A stretch of 64,000 nt of DNA. It comes from Neospora caninum Liverpool. Taxonomy: Eukaryota > Apicomplexa > Conoidasida > Eucoccidiorida > Sarcocystidae. The notes beneath the pieces are model-generated. The model saw nothing but the letters and a program-made list of their open reading frames with translations, did no database searches and was not told the DNA's origin. The position numbers and the translations under genes were made by a program. The stretch covers positions 4,922,710 to 4,986,709 of the forward strand of contig NC_018398.1 in assembly GCF_000208865.1 (NCBI RefSeq), given 5' to 3'. Shown piece by piece: positions 25,163 through 36,395 of the stretch (positions are counted from its first letter, which is position 1; each line of letters opens with the position of its first letter).

Positions 25163-27024
25163 GGAACCGGGAATCCCGCGACAACTCAAGACGGAAGAGA
25201 CATTGTGGCTGTGCAGAGAGGATGGCGAAGAAAGGGCGTGGGGCGCCAGCCGTCCTCGGGAAAGAAACACGCCGCGTGGCGACATTTTCCCTCCCCAGAC
25301 GCCACTTGAAAACGCGGCGGAAATGTGCAGGGAGCGCAAGTTGTAAGAGCGCGAAAACTAGAAGAAAAGAGAGAAAAGCTGGCGAAAAGAGGGAGGACAG
25401 AACGCATGCGGTTTTGCTTCCCAGCAGCCAGACACAACGAAGCTCCGAGATGGGTTCCGCCTCCCTCGCCCTCGAACGTCCTCCACGGCCTAGCGCCTCC
25501 ACATAAATAGCCTCTCTGCCCCCATCTGCGACCTTCTCTCTCTTCTCTTTTTTTTTGGATCTCCCGCGACACACAAAAGGCTCGACAGACGAGAAGACAA
25601 CCGGGGACCTACGAAGGGAAAGCCTCCCTCGGCGGCGATCCTTCTCCTCGCGCCGCCTTCCGGCCTCTCTAGCCCGAACGCCGATGGTTCCAATGCATGG
25701 ACTAGAGAGAGACAGAGAGCGCAGGGCGCCCGAAAACAAAATCACCAAGTTAGAAATGCCGGCTCCGAGGAAAACATTCTTCGGCGCACTCTCTAGTTGT
25801 CGCAAAACGACTGTCCAGAACAGAGGACCCGGCCCTTTGCGAGAAGAAACTGAGAAGCCAGCAAGGAGTGTCCCAGTGCTCACAGCATGACCATGTGCGT
25901 AACAACCCCGTACATACTTAGACACACATATATACATATATATATATATATATATAGGCGTAGATGAATATGTGTGTCTAGAAAAACGTACATGCAAATC
26001 CTGGTCGAGTTACAAGCGAATGCACGCATACACTTTACACATAAACAAGAGCGTACGCAGATATCTGTACACGTGCATGCATACAAATCTAAGGTTGAGT
26101 CATCCTATACACCGAGGCTAAGAAACGGCATGCATGCATATGTTCTACCGGATAACAGAAAAAAGATATTCAAACTACACTCCTGCGTGCCGTTATGTTC
26201 ATGTGCACACTACTGACTCTACCTGTCCCCTTCGCTGTTCTGTACGAAGAAGATATTGTAACCAATGCATGTAAAAAACCCTAGATACAAAGATATATAT
26301 GTACCACCAGAAGTCTCTTAATGTTCATCGCAGACGTAAGGAGAGAGGTCAAGCTCACACTTGCACAAATTTGGGAAAATGCATGCGCTTTGAGGGTTTC
26401 CGTTGAGGATGTTCGTTGTGTCCCAGACGTTGAATCGGGGACGAAACACCGTTCGACGTAGAACTTGTCGGACAGAGACACAGAAAGGACACTCTCTCCA
26501 TTATAAAACTATGGAAACAGGAGAATCTTTCTCGAAGGATATCGAGGAACATCGATTGTCCTGGCGCGCGACCGGAGACGCGAAGGCATGCACGCGTACT
26601 TTTCCGAGAAAAAATCACAGGTCGCACTGCGCCTCTTCTTTCTGTTCCTTTCCTTCTTTTATTCTCCAAGATCTGAGCGCTTCCACCGTGTGTGTGTGGA
26701 CACGATTTTGTTGAGTCTCTGCCTTTTCTCGTCCTCAGGAAGCAGGCGTTTCTCCGTGTCTCCGTTTCTTCTCGCTGGTTCCGTCTTCCTTGCCTGTCTT
26801 CACTTCCTGCCCATTTTCACCCGACCCTCGATGCGAAAGCTGTCCATTATTCGTTCCACTTCCTCTCTTTTTTGTCTGCTAACTCTCCTTTCTTCTCACT
26901 CTTTTCAGCCTTCCTTTTCTTCTCTCTCTCTTCACTCTTTTCACCCCTTTTCACCTTCTTCTTTCTCCAGTTGCTTTCTACCGTTCGAGTCGGCCTGGCC
27001 CTTCACACCCACTGCCCAGTGACC
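25163..27024. other. Divergent intergenic region
   Basis: Lies between the minus-strand exonuclease gene and the plus-strand gene starting at 27025. It contains a (TA)n run at about 25928-25957, TGCATGC motifs near 26075 and 26131, and a long pyrimidine-rich stretch (26630-27000) just before the plus gene, typical of a 5' UTR. A 280-codon minus frame across the TA run is rejected as chance. Confidence 0.4.
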
Positions 27025-28677
27025 ATGTTTCGTTTTACCGGCGTTTCTCGCCAGAGGGCGGGGGCTGTCTCCCACCCTCCCTCTCTGGCCTCTCTCTCGG
27101 CTGCGTGTTCCCCTCCTCGTCTGGTGAAAGCACAGACGCCTCGCATCTGCAGAGCTTCGTCTTCTGACAATTCTTCTCCCTCTCAATCCTCTCTCTTGTG
27201 CTCACCTGCAGCTGTGTCTCCTGGCCTCCTTTCTTCTCTGGCCCCTCCTGTTCTGCCTCTTCCCCGCGGATCCGCGTCTCCCCTCGTTCCTGTCTCCTCT
27301 CTCAACACTGTACCCTCTCCCTCTCCTGCCTCTTCTCTCTCTCCTGTCGCCGCTCTCTCTCCTGTCTCCTCTGTCGCTTTTGCCTCGTCCGCTTTTTCTT
27401 CTCTTGCGGCGAAACCGACGAAAGACGGAGATCAGCCAGGCGCGCCTGCATCGGCGGGAAGCCCCAGCGCGGAAGTCTCCACAAAAGCCGACCCCGTCCC
27501 GGCGGAGCCCAGAGTCGAGGAGACACTTGAGGAGACAGGAGACCCTACGCAGCAGCTCGAGTTCTGGGTAACTCGCCTGCGTGCAGACAAGGACAGCGGG
27601 GCTCTTTACATGTTGAGAGACGTACGCGCGAGGAAGGAAAACCTTCAGGAGCGGAGCGAACCTCTTAAGACTTAATCTCTTGCAATTTCGCCTATCACTT
27701 TTTGCAGCGCGCGCGACAGAAGCGGCGCTGAAAATAGAGATATTGCCGAACTTCACACACTTCGACTCCACAGAGCGGCCGATACATGCATGCAAAGAAG
27801 GGAAAGCCCCCTCACGTATGAAGTCAATGTCTCTGGAGAGCCCTTTGAAGTCTTACGATTCGAGTGACAAAAGACGCGTGTCTCCATCTGCAAATGTCTC
27901 TACACGTGGCCATATAGTACACATGTGGATATATCTATAGGTAGATAAATGTGCTGGTGGCGATGTCCGTTTCAGTGTCCTCCTTGATCTCTCTGCCCCG
28001 CACATTTTGTTGCGGTCTCTCTCAACAGACGTGGGTCGGACATGCTGCGTCTCTTTCCTTTTTGGATTTTCAGATTCTCAAGAAGCCCGAGAAAGTCGGA
28101 CGTCCCGCGACGAGCGCTTCTGCCTCGCCTTCCCTCGGGGAACGGTCAGATAAAGCGCCAAGCCAAGATGCTAGCCACGCTTCCTGCCTTCCGCTGGAGA
28201 CAGAAGACATTCTTGATCAGCTGCAAGATCTCTTGCGAGCCCATGGCGAAATGACAGCAGAGGTTGGAGAGGTGAGATCAGCGTTCTGTCTGTGCGGTCT
28301 GCCGAGAACGGCGTTCCAACGACTCTGAGTCTTGCTTTCGATGCCGGACCGTCTGGGCGTGCTCCACGGGTCACCGAAACCTCAACCTCGACATACACAT
28401 GCATATAGAGATGTACGCGTTGACTCTTATATGCAGCTGCACATTTATGCAGGCATGCACTTGCGTGCAGAGTTATAGAGGTGTATATGCAGATACATGC
28501 GCATGGCACTGTGCATGCACCGCGTTGTTGCTTCAGTTGCGGCACTGCGCTTCCTGCACTTTCTCACCGCCTCCCCAAAAGTACTTTCTTTTTGGAATCT
28601 GCATGCAGAACAGAGTCTCCAAAAATCCACTTACCCATGTAAAGTGTACGCGTGCGTGGATCGCCCGCTCTTCCTCT

Positions 28678-28711
<34 letters not shown>

Positions 28712-30099
28712 TATATGCTCCGTCTGCGGCACTGCGATGCCGACGCCGTCCCGCGCGTGTAGCTTTTCTTTTCGGCAGATGGCTGCGCAGAACGAGAAGG
28801 CAGCCTTAAAGATCTGCGAATGCGCCTCTGCGTTCAGAGTGGGGAGTGCGTCAGTCTTGTAGAGACGGTGTTGAATGTGTGCGAAATGGAACGTAGGCCT
28901 CGTCTCTAGCGACCTGCTTCGGAGAGTCTGACCTGACAGGCGCTGTACGGCGGGAGAAATGTTCCCGTGTGTCTCGCTTTGCCCTTCAGCTTCTGAGTTA
29001 CCGACACCAGACGAGGCGAGAGGGTAGACAGGAGCTTCTTGCGCTCGGCTTCACAGGATTTTCCACTGCGTTTGCGGCGGCGATCCACCCCTTTTTCTTC
29101 CTCGTGAGTCTCGCGAAACGAGTAACTCTTCAAACATCTTTCTGCTGTAAAAGACAAGTTCACATGCAGTTGCTCTAATTGCTTCAAAAGCGTTCTGTGG
29201 GAAGCTGGGCATTTAGGGGTGTGGAAAGGCGGAAGCAAAAAACTCGAAAAAAGCACGCAAAACCGTCGCGGCGCGCGCCTAGATCGCGACATGAGATCTG
29301 CGCCGTGCATGCATCTGGACGTGATTTGCGGTAGTCATTCTGTCCGGGAGGGCACACATGCAGAGATAAATAAATGAGTGGATACGCATGACTCGGACAA
29401 ATACAGATGTGTATACGTTGCTCAGTAGATACGCCTACATAACCACTGTTCAAAAGACGTATTTATCGGTGGAGGCTCCACTGTATCGATAGATCTGCAC
29501 GCATCGCAATTCAACGTATCTAGGTACCAATATATAATAAATAGGAGCGCCTCGAGATTTTGTCTGCTGGGATTGCCTGTTCTTTTCCTCTTCAGGGTAC
29601 CCTGATCGGCATGCGCTCCCTTTTAAAAGCTCGCGCACCTGAACTCGATCGTGAAGGTGAGCGCAGGTGCGCTCTCTTTTTCGCCCCCGACCTTCTTGGC
29701 GGTGTCGAAGCCATGACCTCGAGAAAGACCGGCGGATGGTCCTGTCTCTCGCGCTGTGCCTTTTCTTCGCCAAAATCGCAAGGTGGAGTTTCCGCCTTTT
29801 TTCCGAGTTGTGTCCTGTCGCTCGAGACGTGCATCGAGGCACGGGATTTGGTTCGTGCAAGTCCTCTCGCTATGGGGTACATGCGTTTTGGCGCATCTTC
29901 TGTTCTGTGTGTGGGCTGTGCATGCGTGGGAGGATACTCTCTGTGGTGCCTACCCGAAGGCAGTCTTCACTGGCGTTCCAGGTCTCTCCTCTCACCCCTT
30001 ATCTTTGCCGCATTTTCCTCTTCTCGTATGCCTGTTCATCTCGGTAATCTCCCACAGCGGTAGAAAACGTACCGCCTTCCACTTCATCCACACAGACAT

Positions 30100-30134
<35 letters not shown>

Positions 30135-30471
30135 CAGCCACAGATGTGACTGCTTTGCTAGATATTTCTGATGGTTTCATCCTTGCTCATTTTACGTCTC
30201 TTCTCTCGGCCTGTGAATCTGTCACTTTTCGTCTCTCTCGCATTCTCTACGCATCTGCATTTCAAAGGGATTCCTCGTTTTGGTGTTTTTTGCTTTTCTG
30301 CCCGCGTTTCCTTTTTCAGCTGGGGCGCGACGGCTTCAGGAGATCCGAGACTCTCTCCAGACTCAGGAGAAACAGATCTTCAAACTTTCAGAGATGCTGC
30401 TGGAGTTGGAGGGCGTGAAACGCCCGACACACGGCGCACACACGGGAGAGAGAAACGGAAACCGCGTTTGA
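27025..30471 (+). CDS. Predicted mitochondrial membrane/coiled-coil protein, function unknown
   Basis: The six-exon plus-strand model is 27025-27621, 28074-28271, 28779-28838, 28990-29103, 29596-29656 and 30320-30471. Phases are 0,0,0,0,1, giving 393 residues. ATG 27025 is the first in a good context (gaccATGT). The N-terminus is rich in Arg, Ser and Ala and lacks acids, like a mitochondrial presequence. A Ser/Pro/Ala-rich stretch runs to about residue 150. The charged core has helical segments (DILDQLQDLLRAHGEM, NEKAALKICECA). Exon 4 encodes a hydrophobic helix (FTGFSTAFAAAIHPFFFL) that could span a membrane. The last exon forms a coiled coil (RLQEIRDSLQTQEKQIFKLSEMLL). I recognise no family. 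The donors at 27622 (gtacgc) and 28839 (gtgggg) are the weakest borders. Introns 2 and 5 contain (TA)n tracts. Confidence 0.6.
28678..28716. repeat. TA-rich microsatellite in an intron of the 27-30 kb gene
   Basis: About 39 bp of TA repeat with a TGTA/TACA interruption, between exons 2 and 3. A similar run lies at 30103-30131 in the last intron. Confidence 0.9.
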
Positions 30472-32687
30472 ATGTTCTCTCGACAAGCGGAATTCCCCAA
30501 AAGCGACTGATCGACTGGTGACTCTCGTCCTCTCATCTGGGGGATGCCTGCAGCTCTGCAAGGTGTATTACCCAAAACGGGAATTCTAGGCTGAGTGACA
30601 CGTGTGTTTAGTCCTTCAAGAGAAAAGAACGGCCGACGACTTTTGAAATGCGGTTCACAGATGCGCACTTGGACGCTTGTTTCGACGTTCCTTTAAACAA
30701 ATTTAGGACGGCGAGCCGTGTGGAGGTGATGTTCCTGGTGCATAACTTTTCTGTGTTCGGTAAAGCGCACGCAGCAGCAGGGAAAGAACGGGTTTTTAGC
30801 GGAGCCAACGGCATCCGAGGTTCTAGTGTTCAGAGTTGTCTCGTGACGCGTGAAACACGTAACCTGTTAAAACACCCAGACAGCCCACTAGAGTTCAATT
30901 CGGGTTTTATCCTGTCTTCACAGTTTTGAACACATCCGGTAGACTGCCCCACGTTCCTCAAAAGAGATCTCGATTCGCTTGCTCGTGGTCCTTGTCCGGC
31001 AAACTCGACCTCAAGCCCCAAGAGGAACGCAGAAACGTTCCTGAATCTTATTTTGGCTTGAGGCAAAAAAGAGAAGTTCCTTGCGCACTGACACCAAACA
31101 CCCAGCGGCATAGGGCCGTTTTCCGTCCCCGCGTGAAAACTTGCGAGCAGAACCGGGAGGATGTCCCAGTGACAAACCGGAAACCGTTATAGACTGGATT
31201 GTGTATTGAAGAAGCAAACTGCTTTGTTTTCTCAAGCGTGTAGAGTTTCCTTGATTCGCCTTTCCAACTGACGACACGGTAGAGGAGAGCCGGCTTCGCT
31301 TCTCGGTGCACACAGTCAACAGCGAAGATCACGGGAAATAAATGCAGTTCGCCGCCGTATCAAAGATGTGGGACTCGCGACAGAAAACGGGCGCCAGAGA
31401 GACTGTGTAACTCTCGTTCCTCGCAGAAAACTCTCGCTAGAAATTCAAAGCAGATTCATCCGTGGCAGACGCACATAACACAGATCTTGCCGTCCTGGCC
31501 GAGACGCGTGGGATTTTCCTACACAAGACCCGGAAAGCTTCTCTCTGTGAAAGGGCTGCCTATGGAAACATGCCAATAGATCAAAGTGTTTGTGTCCACA
31601 CTCCCATGCTTGAAGATATGGACATACATTTATTTACGCATACATGTTCTTCCTTATATATGTATATATATACATATATATATATATTTGAGATGGCGTG
31701 GGAAAGTGTGTGTGTGTAAGCGATCCAGTGGGACTCAGAAAAGTTAGTTTTCTTGAAGAGAGAAACGTTTTCAGCCGCCACGTGTAGTTTTTGGTCTTTT
31801 TACACAAGCTATCCACGTCCACACTCACCTGTTCACACGGAGAGACAGCAAGCGAAGTTATTTTTAGACGAATTTTCCATGTGTAGATATTTGAATAGAT
31901 GCGCACTTTCACTCTTTAGAATTCACCCATTTTTTCGCCTGGAACTAACCAAGCGGCTGTATGAGCTCGGTTGTGCGCCGGGGCCTTCGCGAGAAGGAGA
32001 CTAGCGAAAAAGTGCCTAGGAAACTGCATGCATGCGCGAGACCCGGGCGGGCAGAACTGTTTCTCTGAAAACGGAGAAATCTTCCCGTACGAAGGTCAAG
32101 AAACTTTGTCTACTTTCCCTTTTTTCTTCTCCGTTCTCTTCCTGCTCCCCTTTTTCAGTCTTCTTCATCGTCCGAAGGAGGCGGAGGGGGAGGGTGGCTG
32201 ATGGAGAGTTCCCTGTGTTTCTAACGTGCAGATTCACCTCCACAGTAAGATCGTACCCCCTCTTTTCTGTGCCGTTTCTCTCCACTCTTCTTCTCTCTAT
32301 CTTGGTCGGTGCGGCATCACTCTTCACGTCTGTCTTCTGTCTTCGCCTCTCAAATTCTCTTCAGTTTTGTCGCGGTTTTCTGCGCCCCCGCCCCGCCAAC
32401 CCCGGCCATTGAGAGAGGAGATGAATCTTCAGTCTGGCGAACGGAAGCAAATTTCTTTCGCGTCTTTACTAGGACGTCTTTCTCCTCTTGCATGCCCGCA
32501 GCGCAGAGGACGCAGTCATGCATGCAAGCAGCTCAATCGCCGTTTATGTGTCTCCAGAAAGACTCCAGTGAACCCGTGGAGAGTGTCAAATAGCACGTTT
32601 TAATGCAGAGCCTGAATTCGCATCATATATGCTCATATACATATATATATATATATATATTTATATAATTTTTTGTCGAGAAGCGCA
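30472..32687. other. Intergenic between two plus-strand genes
   Basis: 3' flank of the six-exon gene and promoter of the 32688 gene. TA-rich repeats lie at 31654-31688 and 32638-32665; the second ends only about 20 bp before the predicted start codon. No ORF with recognisable features. Confidence 0.4.
32025..32035 (+). promoter_or_regulatory. Double TGCATGC motif upstream of the 32688 gene
   Basis: Overlapping TGCATGC copies lie about 650 bp upstream of the start codon. A further copy is at 32519-32525, about 165 bp upstream. TGCATGC is a known apicomplexan promoter motif bound by ApiAP2 factors. Assignment here rests only on the motif and position. Confidence 0.3.
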
Positions 32688-33524
32688 ATGGCGTTGTATC
32701 GTCGAGTGTCTTCCTCTTCTGCATTTCTTTCCTCTTCGTCCACGCCTGTTTCGTTTCCTTTTTCTGGCCCCTGTCATTCCTCGCCTCGTTTGCTCTCTTC
32801 TCGCCCGGCTCGCCACCCTCGTTGCCGAGCTCTTTCACAGCCCTCTTCCCCCCCGTCTTCGTCCTTTCGCCGCATTTGCGAAACAGCCAATTTCTCTTCA
32901 CCCTCCGACGGCATGACCCCTCTTCTCCGTATTCATGCGCCGCCTCTCTCCCCTCCTGTCACCACTATGGCCTGGACTGCTCTCGCTTCTCTCATCTCCT
33001 CTCCTGTCTCCCGTATCGCCTCTCCTGTCTCCCGTATAGCCTCTCCTGTCTCCCGTATTGCCTCTCCTGTCTCCTCTACTGTCTCTCCTGTTTGCTCGTT
33101 AGCGTGTTTGATTTCGCGTCGTTTCTATCGCCACTGGTCGCGGCATCGCTCCTTTGATCGATTGCGTCGGCTGCCGAACAAGGCACTGCGGCCGGGGAAG
33201 TGCGCAGGTTCGCTTTTTCCTTCTTTTCCGACGAGCGTGGGAGACGCGCCGTCGGTTCACGGAGACTTCGCCGTGGCTCGGCGAGCAGACGGAGGCTTCC
33301 ACTTGGTCCCGCCGTATCCTCCGAGAATCAACAAAACGATTGAGCCGTATCCGCCGTCGGCAGGGAACTACTACGAGCTGCACAGACACTACAAGCTGAA
33401 GTGGAAAAACATCGAGTACCAGTACGTGCCCAAGATGATGCCGCGACCGTGGGGAAGAGCGGGCCCCTGGGGTGGAGAGCTTGTCCGCATCTTCCACAAA
33501 CGATCGAAAAAGAAAGCTCACTAA
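32688..33524 (+). CDS. Predicted organellar (mitochondrial-type) protein, 278 residues, function unknown
   Basis: An intronless plus-strand frame from ATG 32688 (cgcaATGG) to TAA 33522-33524. The first 60 residues are rich in Ser, Arg and Pro and nearly free of acids, as in mitochondrial targeting sequences. Residues around 105-130 contain three to four tandem copies of SPVSRIA, encoded by repeats of about 21 nt. The C-terminal third is compact and tyrosine-, proline- and lysine-rich (PPYPPRINKTIEPYPP, YYELHRHYKLKWKNIEYQYV, MMPRPWG) and ends in a basic tail. That part looks conserved and could belong to a mitochondrial ribosomal or respiratory-complex subunit, but I do not recognise the family. 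A later ATG could be the true start. Confidence 0.6.
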   Translation: MALYRRVSSSSAFLSSSSTPVSFPFSGPCHSSPRLLSSRPARHPRCRALSQPSSPPSSSFRRICETANFSSPSDGMTPLLRIHAPPLSPPVTTMAWTALASLISSPVSRIASPVSRIASPVSRIASPVSSTVSPVCSLACLISRRFYRHWSRHRSFDRLRRLPNKALRPGKCAGSLFPSFPTSVGDAPSVHGDFAVARRADGGFHLVPPYPPRINKTIEPYPPSAGNYYELHRHYKLKWKNIEYQYVPKMMPRPWGRAGPWGGELVRIFHKRSKKKAH

Positions 33525-33544
33525 TGCCCACTATCTTACATGTG

Positions 33545-33640
33545 CATATATATGTATATATACATATATATGTATATATACATATATATGTATATATTTC
33601 TGTATATACATATATGTATATACATGTATGTATATATTTG
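33545..33640. repeat. TA/TATG/TACA microsatellite cluster
   Basis: About 95 bp of TATATATG and TATATACA repeats directly after the stop codon of the 32688 gene, probably in its 3' UTR. Confidence 0.9.
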
Positions 33641-33903
33641 TATGTGTTTGAATCTGAGTGAAACGGTGTGGATGTACACATCTGTGCCACTGACGGCGGT
33701 CAGGCTCGGAAGACAAAGGTTTCGGAAAAGGTGGGCACAGACGAACCGGCAGACGTTTTTGCGAAAGGACACGTTCTGTCTCTTCCCTAAAGGGTGAATG
33801 AGCAGCTGCAAAACGCGGGTTTTACAGTCAGGCTTCTCGTTCCGTAGAGGCAGCTCTTCCCATCCGCCTTCCTCTCTACCTACATCTATGTCGCATAGGA
33901 AAG

Positions 33904-33910
33904 CATATAC

Positions 33911-33953
<43 letters not shown>
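33904..33953. repeat. (TA)n microsatellite
   Basis: One of the longest uninterrupted TA runs in the window, about 38 bp plus a TATACA-type flank, intergenic. Confidence 0.9.
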
Positions 33954-33954
<1 letters not shown>

Positions 33955-36395
33955 GGTGAGCATGCGGAGGCGCGTTGCCTGCGCGCATGCACGTTGTCGG
34001 GCGAATAAAAGTCTTCGAAAACGGAACACGGCCCCAGGACGACGGGGGCGTTTCTTCGATCTTTAGGAGAAAAACCTAGACTCACGGGGGTGATCGACAC
34101 TGTTTGCCTGCTGTGCGACCCCTGTTTGTCAAATGGAAAACCGCATGCGCCAGCGCGTCGGCTCCCGATGAATTTCCGCCAAACAAACAGCAGGCTGAGC
34201 GCGTGAAGTCTGACGATCTTGCTTAGGCAGAACGAGCGTACACACATACACTGTGGCAGTTTTCCAGAAAGAGGATAAGTAATTCCACGGAGGCTCCGGG
34301 ATATATGTTCGCGTTCAAAAGAGGAGTGTGTAGGGAACTGCCTGCGCTAACCTGACACGTGTTGCGAAATAGAAAAGGAGTGAAAAGCTGCACGTTTTCG
34401 CTAAACAGAGAGGAAAGCCTGAGCGTGCAGAAAGAAGAGAGGTTGCGTCACCGCAGAAGACTGTGCGTCTGAAGAAAGACGGGTGTGCTTTCGCAGGTGT
34501 CTGATGCTCCCAGCCGGCAATTAACCAGTGCAAGTGTCCCCCGATGAAAAATGCGGCAAAACTCTGCGTTGTGAGTTGGTCACGGCAGCCGAGAGAAAAC
34601 GTCGTCACGTGCCTGATACACCAGCAGTCACCGTTTTGAAGAACCCGTACCCAAACGGACGCACATGATTCTTACAGGAAATCCCCCACTGTGTCGGCAG
34701 TTCAGGTCTTCGCGATTCAAGTGACACACACATACTGATGGATATCTATCTACGTCATCTAATGAATATATATATATATATATATATATAAAGCTTTTGG
34801 GCCACGGCGTTTTAGCTTGTTGGAAGAGATCGATCTGGGCTGCCCGCAAGTGAGCTTCGGTGTAATGACATCCATGCGTTCCGCACCGCTACAGTTCTTC
34901 TCTAACGACCCAACATATATATAAATATATATAGTTTGTGTGCTAAACGCTTTCCTCGTCGAGGAATTTGTTTCACTCTGTGCCGGCTCGGGGAGCGAGA
35001 CGTCGGCGCTCTCGAGAATATCCGCTCCTTTCTTTTTTCACTTTCCCTTTTCGATTCTTTCGACCTTTGAGTCCGCGGTGCCGCCACACGCGGACTGCGT
35101 GCGAGTCGCATTCAGCCATGCTTACCTAGTTACGTATATTCAAATTACATCAATATATATTCATATATAGTTGAGAGCCCGTCCCGTTCCCTCTGTTTTT
35201 GTGTCTAAATAATTTTCTGCATGAGAGTTAGAGCGTGGGAATACCGATGAAAACAACCAAGCGCGAGTTCGAGCTCAAGCTTTTCCCGTTGCTCTTACAA
35301 AAGCCGAAGCGAGCCGCCACAGAGGCAAAGCAAGACAAACAGCGTCATCTCTTCAGATGCGTTTCCGTCTTTTCGGGCAGTTGGAAGCGCACGGTAAGTA
35401 TCCGACGCAAAACGGTCTCGGCGAGGTCCGCGCGACAAAAAGAAACCGTTTGTGACTGCTGCGGGTCTCTCATCCCCAGGAGTGGAGCTGCCACGAGTAG
35501 CTCAGGAGATCGAACAATGCGCGGTAAAAGAAGAAAACGAAGAAGGTCGAGTTCTTGGTCACTACAGAGTGGCACATCGCCGAAACCCGACTCACGCGCT
35601 TTGCCATGTCCGCACAAAGACGCCCGAGTTTGGCGTTGTGGAAAGACAACCGGGAGAGCACAGAGACCGGTAGGGAGTCATGAGAAGACACTCGAGACGG
35701 CGCGCGAAAGTCGAGCGTGTGCCCGGAGATTCCGTACCTGCAGAAGAGGAAAAGGAAGTGCAGACAAGAGCGCAAGAGATGAACGCGGAAAAGAGCTTCA
35801 GAGGGAAGAGAGGGCGTGAAGACCAGAGAGAGAAACAGGAGCTGAGAGTGCGTTTTTGCGGTTTTTGAGGTCCCCACAAAGGCGAGAGAACTGGAACGCG
35901 AACTGCCAGAACAGAGCAGGTGCGAACGCGCAAAAAAGAAGATAGACGGGGTTTCCAGCGGCGTACGAGGCGGAACTCTTTTTCGTCTACGGTGTCCATA
36001 CGCTCGCCTGCTGAACGCGCCGCCTTCGAGACGCTATGAGAAGCCGCGTCTCGGCAGGGCGCAGCGCACAAACCACTCCAAGGCAAAGACGAGGAGAAAC
36101 CGACGAGACGGGAGAAATCCCCTTTGTAATCCCCCTTTCTCGGGAACCGCCTGACCCAGGCTTTAAAATTTGCATGCAAGATCAGGTTTTTCCGACCACG
36201 CCTACAGATAGAGCGACGATAACCACCAGTCTGCGAGGCGCGTGAACGGCGTGGAGCCACTTTCCCGTTCGAGGAGGCCGAAAAGGGCACTTTCGAGAGC
36301 TGCAAAAAGGCAGAAAAAGCGGGAGAAAGAGAATCGGAAAGTGCCGGAAAATCCAACAGAAGAGACGCCCACATGCCAGTGGCCGCAAAGGTACC

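Larger units (their letters stand above)
33525..36395. other. Convergent intergenic region
   Basis: Between the ends of the plus-strand 32688 gene and the minus-strand gene at 36396-37834, so mainly 3' UTRs. Contains the TA repeats listed separately and another at 34766-34790. A 260-codon minus frame at 35592-36374 and a 194-codon plus frame at 35235-35819 overlap each other and lack domains. Confidence 0.4.

Noticed and set aside
25155..25997. 280-codon minus-strand frame
   Set aside because: Begins across a (TA)n run and lacks any recognisable feature; probably upstream non-coding DNA of the exonuclease gene.
35592..36374. 260-codon minus-strand frame downstream of the polyserine gene
   Set aside because: No similarity, overlaps plus-strand ORFs of equal quality, and lies where 3' UTR is expected.
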